Shown piece after piece: positions 59,974-64,000 of a stretch of DNA of 64,000 nucleotides; position 1 is the stretch's first letter, and every line of letters begins with the position of its first letter. The stretch lies in NCBI GenBank assembly GCA_963693305.1, contig OY855906.1, positions 30,793,491 to 30,857,490 on the forward strand. Reading direction: 5' to 3'. The notes under the pieces are model-generated. The model searched no databases, was not told the DNA's origin, and was given only the letters and a program-made list of their open reading frames with translations. The position numbers and the translations under genes are program-made. This stretch comes from Meandrina meandrites. Lineage: Eukaryota; Cnidaria; Anthozoa; Scleractinia; Meandrinidae.

Positions 59974-60075
59974 ACATCTCTTTATCATTTTTGGCGGGGG
60001 TAATTATTAGAATTTTGACAAAACGCGCATAAAATTATTTCCTAATTTCACGAGTATACCATTTGGTTACCTTTC

Positions 60076-60398
60076 AATATCATGGGTGACAAATTACGCT
60101 TACAATCGTAGTTTTTTAACTTGTTTATTGTATTGTCACGAACGGACCGGTTGGAAACAACGCCCGTGTAAAACTCTCAAAAATCTGCTCAATGCCATAC
60201 ATGTTATCGCTAAAAGATTATGAGCGAAAATGTGCAAAGTTTAAGCTTTAAGATCATCTTTTAAAATCCTGTACGCCATCTTGGCACTGAAACATGGGAA
60301 ACGTTGCCATGGCAATTTTGTAATTTCACATGTGAAATTATAAATTAGCGCTAAAATTTCGCTCCAAAATTAAGGAGTAATTTGTCACCCATGATATT
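60076..60398. repeat. MITE-like inverted repeat element in the tRNA array
   Basis: AATATCATGGGTGACAAATTAC at the left is matched by the inverted GTAATTTGTCACCCATGATATT at the right (one mismatch). The interior of about 280 bp has no gene. Confidence 0.7.
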
Positions 60399-60542
60399 AC
60401 TTTCTACAATGAAGCGAAAATTAGTTTGGGTACTGTAAAAAACTTGAACATACCCATGTCTATATACCAATCAGATAAACGATCATTTTTTTTTAATGTG
60501 CGTAAAAATATTTGAATGAAAATATAGAAAAAACGTCTTCGA

Positions 60543-60624
60543 CGTAGTCGGCAGGATTCAAACCTGCGCGGGGAGACCCCAATGGATTTCAAGTGCATCG
60601 CCTTAACCACTCGGCCACGACTAC
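60543..60624 (-). tRNA. trnS-TGA: tRNA-Ser (TGA), probably decayed
   Basis: This 82-nt sequence has anticodon TGA and a good acceptor stem. It has a mismatch in the anticodon stem (GATGCAC for GATGGAC) and GGTTTGAATCC in place of the GGTTCGAATCC B box. Both changes should weaken it, so it may be a pseudogene. It is divergent from the initiator tRNA at 60737 across 112 bp (class B). Confidence 0.7.
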
Positions 60625-60736
60625 CTTGATAGTATATAAGCCAGCCAAAACGTAAAAGAGACGTTCAGGAAAAGTTTTTCCGAAACAATTTGAACGAACT
60701 TCACTCGGGGTATATGTTGATTAACCATCAGCAGCA

Positions 60737-60808
60737 AGCAGAGTGGCGCAGTGGAAGCGTGCTGGGCCCATAACCCAGAGGTCCGAGGATCAAAACCTTG
60801 CTCTGCTA
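60737..60808 (+). tRNA. trni-CAT: Initiator tRNA-Met (CAT)
   Basis: A 72-nt copy. The T stem has one G-T pair (CGAGG/CCTTG). Otherwise identical in form to the others. Confidence 0.88.
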
Positions 60809-61045
60809 ACATTTTTTTTCATTTTTTTTCGGCTGTGGTATCGCTATAAATGTAGTTTGCAAAACTTTTGAATTGTAACAAAGATCCTGACGAGGGACAA
60901 TTTACTTTTTCTTTTCTATGTTGAGAAACACAGCTTTGCGATATTTTCAAGCCACGAGCTTTCTTAATAAGGATTCGATTTCCTTAATTCTTATTTCCCG
61001 GTAGTAAAAATTAACATGAGCAAGGAAGGGGCTCAGTTTCACCTC

Positions 61046-61115
61046 GATGATACCGGTAAACTCCGGTATTATCGGTAATACCGGATAATACCGGTTAATA
61101 CCGGATAATACCGGT
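61046..61115 (+). repeat. Short tandem AATACCGG repeats
   Basis: Alternating GGATAATACCGG and GGTTAATACCGG units, also self-complementary in part (CCGGTATTATCGG). A simple satellite-like patch. Confidence 0.7.
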
Positions 61116-61237
61116 ATGTTCTTTCAGCATAGACAAGAAAAGGAAAATTGTGTTAAGTCAGGATCCTTGTTATAATTCCAAAGTCTTGCGAACAACACTT
61201 ATAGCACATCACAACCACAAAAATAAGAAAAAGATTT

Positions 61238-61309
61238 TAGCAGATCGAGGTTTTGATCCTCGGACCTCTGGGTTATGGGCCCAGCACGCTTCCACTGTGC
61301 CACTCTGCT
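61238..61309 (-). tRNA. trni-CAT: Initiator tRNA-Met (CAT), probably decayed, class A unit
   Basis: 72 nt with anticodon CAT. A change in the 3' acceptor strand (ATCTGCT for CTCTGCT) breaks the last acceptor pair, and another lies near the D stem (GGCACAGTGG). Possibly a pseudogene. Confidence 0.7.
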
Positions 61310-61411
61310 GGCTGCTGACGGTTTATCAACATATACTCCTAGCGAAGCTCCTTGTGAAAAATTCTTCCTGAATTCTTCGTTTGTGCCTTTGCTCGGTTAT
61401 GAACTATCAAG

Positions 61412-61493
61412 GTAGTCGTGGCCGAGTGGTTAAGGCGATGGACTAGAAATCCACTGGGGTCTCCCCGCGCAGGTTCGAATCCTGCCGACTACG
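61412..61493 (+). tRNA. trnS-AGA: tRNA-Ser (AGA)
   Basis: 82 nt, anticodon loop CTAGAAA (AGA), discriminator G, intact boxes. One A-C mismatch at the outer anticodon-stem pair (TCCAC for TCCAT). Confidence 0.85.
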
Positions 61494-62096
61494 TGGAAGA
61501 AGTTGATTTTTCCTTTTCGATCATAACAAACATGAATAATTTTTTGATTGCTCATTTATTAGCTCATGAGAACGCTCTAGTTATTGACAGTCCTGTGTTC
61601 GATTCATTGTAGAAAGTAACTGCATGAGTTTTGGAACTGGTTTTCTTTTGATTTTACTTTTCGTTTTTGTATTTTCAGCCATTAAGAATCAATTGAAAGT
61701 TCCCTTACGAATTTTGCACGCTTGGCGCCGGCGTCACTGTTTTTGTTTGTGGTGTGACTGGCGTGAAACTGAGCTCCTTTCCTTCCTAGCTCATGTTATC
61801 TTTTTGCTTCCAGGAAATGAGAAGTGTAAAGAAATTCGTCAAACACTTCTATTTTTCAAGTGGAACAATTGCTAGCAGAGAGAGAAACTCTGGGTTATGG
61901 GCAAACCAAGCGACATTTTTCAGAGTCTAGCTCCTTGATTAGTGTTTCTTCAGACTTGCCTCAAAATTTCAACAAAGAAATTTGAAGAAAAAATAACTTG
62001 TCCGTAGTCAAAATCTTTGATAAAATTTTAAAGCTCGTACTGACAAACATTATTTATAGGATACCACAGCCGTCAAAAATAATAACAAAAAGGTGC
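61494..62096. other. Spacer of the tRNA array with a scrap of initiator tRNA
   Basis: At about 61874-61901 AGCAGAGAGAGAAACTCTGG followed by GTTATGGG is a badly decayed, internally deleted initiator tRNA copy on the minus strand. The rest is spacer related to 57616-57997. No protein gene. Confidence 0.5.
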
Positions 62097-62168
62097 TTGC
62101 AGAGCGAGGTTTTGTTCCTCGGATCTCTGGGTTATGGGCCCAGCATGCTTCCACTGGGCCACTCTGCT
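62097..62168 (-). pseudogene. Decayed initiator tRNA-Met
   Basis: The 72-nt footprint with anticodon CAT is kept. Changes in the acceptor end, T loop (GGAACAAAACC on the minus strand), anticodon arm flank and D arm make activity unlikely. Confidence 0.8.
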
Positions 62169-62404
62169 TGCTGCTTTCGGTTAAAGGAGAAGTTCACTCC
62201 AGAATGGCTATTTATTTTATTACGCTAATAAAAAGTTTATACAAAGATATGTTGTTCACCAAAATTTTAGCTTCTAACGAGCGCTTAAACCCTACGAAAT
62301 CCTTTTCTGAAGTAACCCAAAACTCGGCAACTGAACGCTGCCATCTTGGAGCTGGTAATGTATGCGTGACGTCAAAGGGCTCAGCCTGAAGTTAAGCGGG
62401 AAAA

Positions 62405-62630
62405 TTTACAGTCAAAATACTCAGCGCATGCCGCTTAGAATGTCAAAAATAAACCAATCAAATTGCTTCATTTCTGACAGGCTCACGTGTTCACGTGTTT
62501 ACGGTTGGATGATCTACAATATTCAAATTAAATTTGAATGTTTGAAACGAATAATGCAATCCGTTCGCCGTTAATCAAACCTATTCCGGAATTCTAAGCG
62601 GCACGCGCTGAGTATTTTGACTATAAATAC
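62405..62630. repeat. Inverted-repeat element around GTCAAAATACTCAGCGC
   Basis: GTCAAAATACTCAGCGCATG CCGCTTAGAAT near 62412 is matched by the inverted ATTCTAAGCGGCACGCGCTG AGTATTTTGAC near 62590. A foldback of about 220 bp with no gene. Confidence 0.65.
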
Positions 62631-62787
62631 TTCAAACTCTTTGTTTCTTTGAAGTGGCTTTTGTTTGTCAAAATGCCTGTCCGAAAGGAAAGAAAAGGTG
62701 AAACGTTTTTAGTATCTCTTGGAGCTCTCTTTGAGAAAAATGGAGCTGCACAAACAGGCATTTTGACAAACAAAAGCCATTACAAAC

Positions 62788-62859
62788 TTCTCCGGAGCAG
62801 GTTCAGAGCTACCTTAAATTTTCGAAAATTTAAGGGAGCTCTGAACCTGCTCCGGAGAA
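62788..62859. repeat. 72-bp near-perfect palindrome, head-to-head repeat ends
   Basis: Centred at TTCGAA (62823/62824). The arms pair except at one position. Each arm is a repeat terminus of the form TTAAGG(G/T)AGCTCTGAACCTGCTCCGG, so two element ends meet head to head, 12 bp apart. Confidence 0.8.
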
Positions 62860-63166
62860 ATTTTTTTAACTTTGCGAAAAGTTGCATCGTAACATGCCAA
62901 TCATTATTCAATAATAAACAATGGGGGTCACCGGACTCGTTTTTGAGTTATAAGCACTTAAAGGGAAAATTAAGGGTGTTTTTAACAGGTAAAACTGTTG
63001 CTATAGTAACCAGTGACGTCATGAAAATGACCACAACTTATTCAGCAATGATTGGACATTTGTTTGATATCATTATTGTAGCAGCAACTGATAAAGATTT
63101 GTAGTAGTGGCCCATCAAAGTTTAAGAGCTAGAAATTGCTGGAAACCTTTGTGAGCCTCCTTAAAC
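62830..63166. mobile_element. TTAA-flanked repeat related to 1312-1490
   Basis: Begins TTAAGGGAGCTC and ends GAGCCTCCTTAA. The right part matches the repeat at 1312-1490 in inverted orientation. No coding capacity. Confidence 0.55.
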
Positions 63167-63261
63167 AACACATAATGGGACCTTGCAGTGGTATTTCCAC
63201 AAAGTGGCTCTTCATCCACTGTTCCGTGAGCCAATTGGACTTAAGAAGTGTTGGTTTTTGT

Positions 63262-63368
63262 GGAGGGACGAAAAGCGGAGAACCCGGAGAAAAACCCTCG
63301 GAGCAATTAAGGACGAGAACCCACATGACGCCGGGTTCGGGAATCGAACTCAGGCCACATTGGTGGGT
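63262..63368 (+). repeat. Short dispersed repeat (GGAGAACCCGGAGAAAAACCC family)
   Basis: Contains CGGAGAACCCGGAGAAAAAC and GGGTTCGGGAATCGAACTCA, then GGCCACATTGGTGGG. I recall this string as a widely dispersed repeat in marine invertebrate genomes. The GGTTCGGGAATC part resembles a Pol III B box, so it may be tRNA-derived. Confidence 0.45.
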
Positions 63369-63724
63369 TTTTCAATCACAACGCACATATTTTTACACAC
63401 GTGCAGTAACAATTGATCCGACTGGTTTATAAAAATGAGTATGTTCCAGTTTATTTACAGTATACAGAAAATAATTAAAACTGAATTTGTTTTGGTTTTC
63501 CGCTTGGTTTTGGCCTCATTTTACGTTTTTGTATTTTCAGCCAGCAAGGAGCAAAACTGCGTTACGAAATTTTGCGCGCTTGGCCAGCTGCACTGCTATT
63601 ATTAATTTCTGGTATAATGGAATTGAAATTGAACCCCATCCTACCTAACTTTATATTTCACTTTCTTGAAATAAAAAGAAAAAAAAAATGTCAGACACTT
63701 CTATTTTTTAAATTAAAAAACTAT

Positions 63725-63796
63725 TAGCAGAGCGAGTTTTTGATCCTCGGACCTCTGGGTTATGGGCCCAGCACGCTTCCACTGCGCCACTCGGCT
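63725..63796 (-). pseudogene. Decayed initiator tRNA-Met, class B unit
   Basis: 72-nt footprint with intact anticodon arm (CAT). The 5' acceptor strand reads AGCCGAG in place of AGCAGAG and the T stem has a G-to-T change, giving two mismatches. It is divergent from tRNA-Ser at 63909 across 112 bp. Confidence 0.65.
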
Positions 63797-63908
63797 CGCT
63801 GCTGATGGTTAATCAGCATATACTCCGAGTGAAGCTTGTTCAAACGGTTCCGGAAAGACTCATTCTGAAGGCCTCTTTTGCGTTTTGGCTGGCTTATATA
63901 ATATCAAG

Positions 63909-63990
63909 GTAGTCGTGGCCGAGTGTTTAAGGCGATGGACTAGAAATCCATTGGGGTCTCCCCGCGCAGGTTCGAATCCTGCCGACTACG
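63909..63990 (+). tRNA. trnS-AGA: tRNA-Ser (AGA)
   Basis: 82 nt, anticodon AGA, discriminator G, good stems. The D loop carries GTGTTTAAGG in place of GTGGTTAAGG, changing a conserved G of the A box, so activity may be reduced. Confidence 0.8.
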
Positions 63991-64000
63991 TTAATGACGT

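Overview
The window looks like nuclear DNA of a cnidarian, most likely an anthozoan such as a stony coral. It has spliced animal genes with GT-AG introns, an intronless rhodopsin-type receptor gene of the kind common in corals, eukaryotic Pol III tRNA genes and many short TTAA- and hAT-type repeats. The species cannot be named from the sequence alone.

Layout. (1) 985-9914, minus strand: the first four coding exons of a class IA PI3-kinase catalytic subunit (p110 beta/delta type). The helical and kinase domains lie beyond the left edge. Its introns hold a hAT remnant with an 8-bp target duplication, a TTAA-flanked foldback element and a decayed copy of one exon edge. (2) 10388-12230: a broken, internally deleted RTE-like LINE. 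(3) 17361-21103, minus: a LINE with an uninterrupted endonuclease-reverse transcriptase ORF and a (TTG)n tail. (4) 25920-48362, plus: an adipolin/erythroferrone-like (C1QTNF12/ERFE family) secreted collagen-C1q gene with two possible first exons and seven shared downstream exons. Every junction is in phase. (5) 52483-53388, plus: a single-exon class A GPCR. (6) 57534-63990: an array of initiator-Met and Ser tRNA genes and pseudogenes, made by direct and inverted duplication of a divergent iMet/Ser pair.

The main discovery target is a 14,737-bp virus-like Polinton/Maverick-type element (28838-43574) inserted in the long intron of the C1q gene. It has 221-bp terminal inverted repeats, identical by eye, flanked by a 5-bp direct repeat AAGGG. 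It carries intact ORFs for a protein-primed family B DNA polymerase with an N-terminal SAP-like module, a retroviral-type integrase, a double-jelly-roll-type major capsid protein and an A32/FtsK-like packaging ATPase. It also has a PD-(D/E)XK-like nuclease, a fibre-like protein and a block of small membrane and core proteins. No adenovirus-type maturation protease is visible.

How the element seems to be organised. Virion genes form one minus-strand block (38564 to 29714). The integrase diverges from the capsid gene across only 27 bp. The polymerase reads inward from the right repeat, and two small genes read inward from the left repeat. Nearly every ORF has a TTTAAARA-like box about 18-26 nt before its ATG, a candidate element-specific promoter. 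Perfect hairpins sit in several of the tight intergenic gaps. Because the repeats run into the start of the polymerase gene, the same promoter and N-terminal module occur at both ends and again, diverged, in a third gene. Intact ORFs and identical repeats suggest a recent insertion or ongoing repeat homogenisation.
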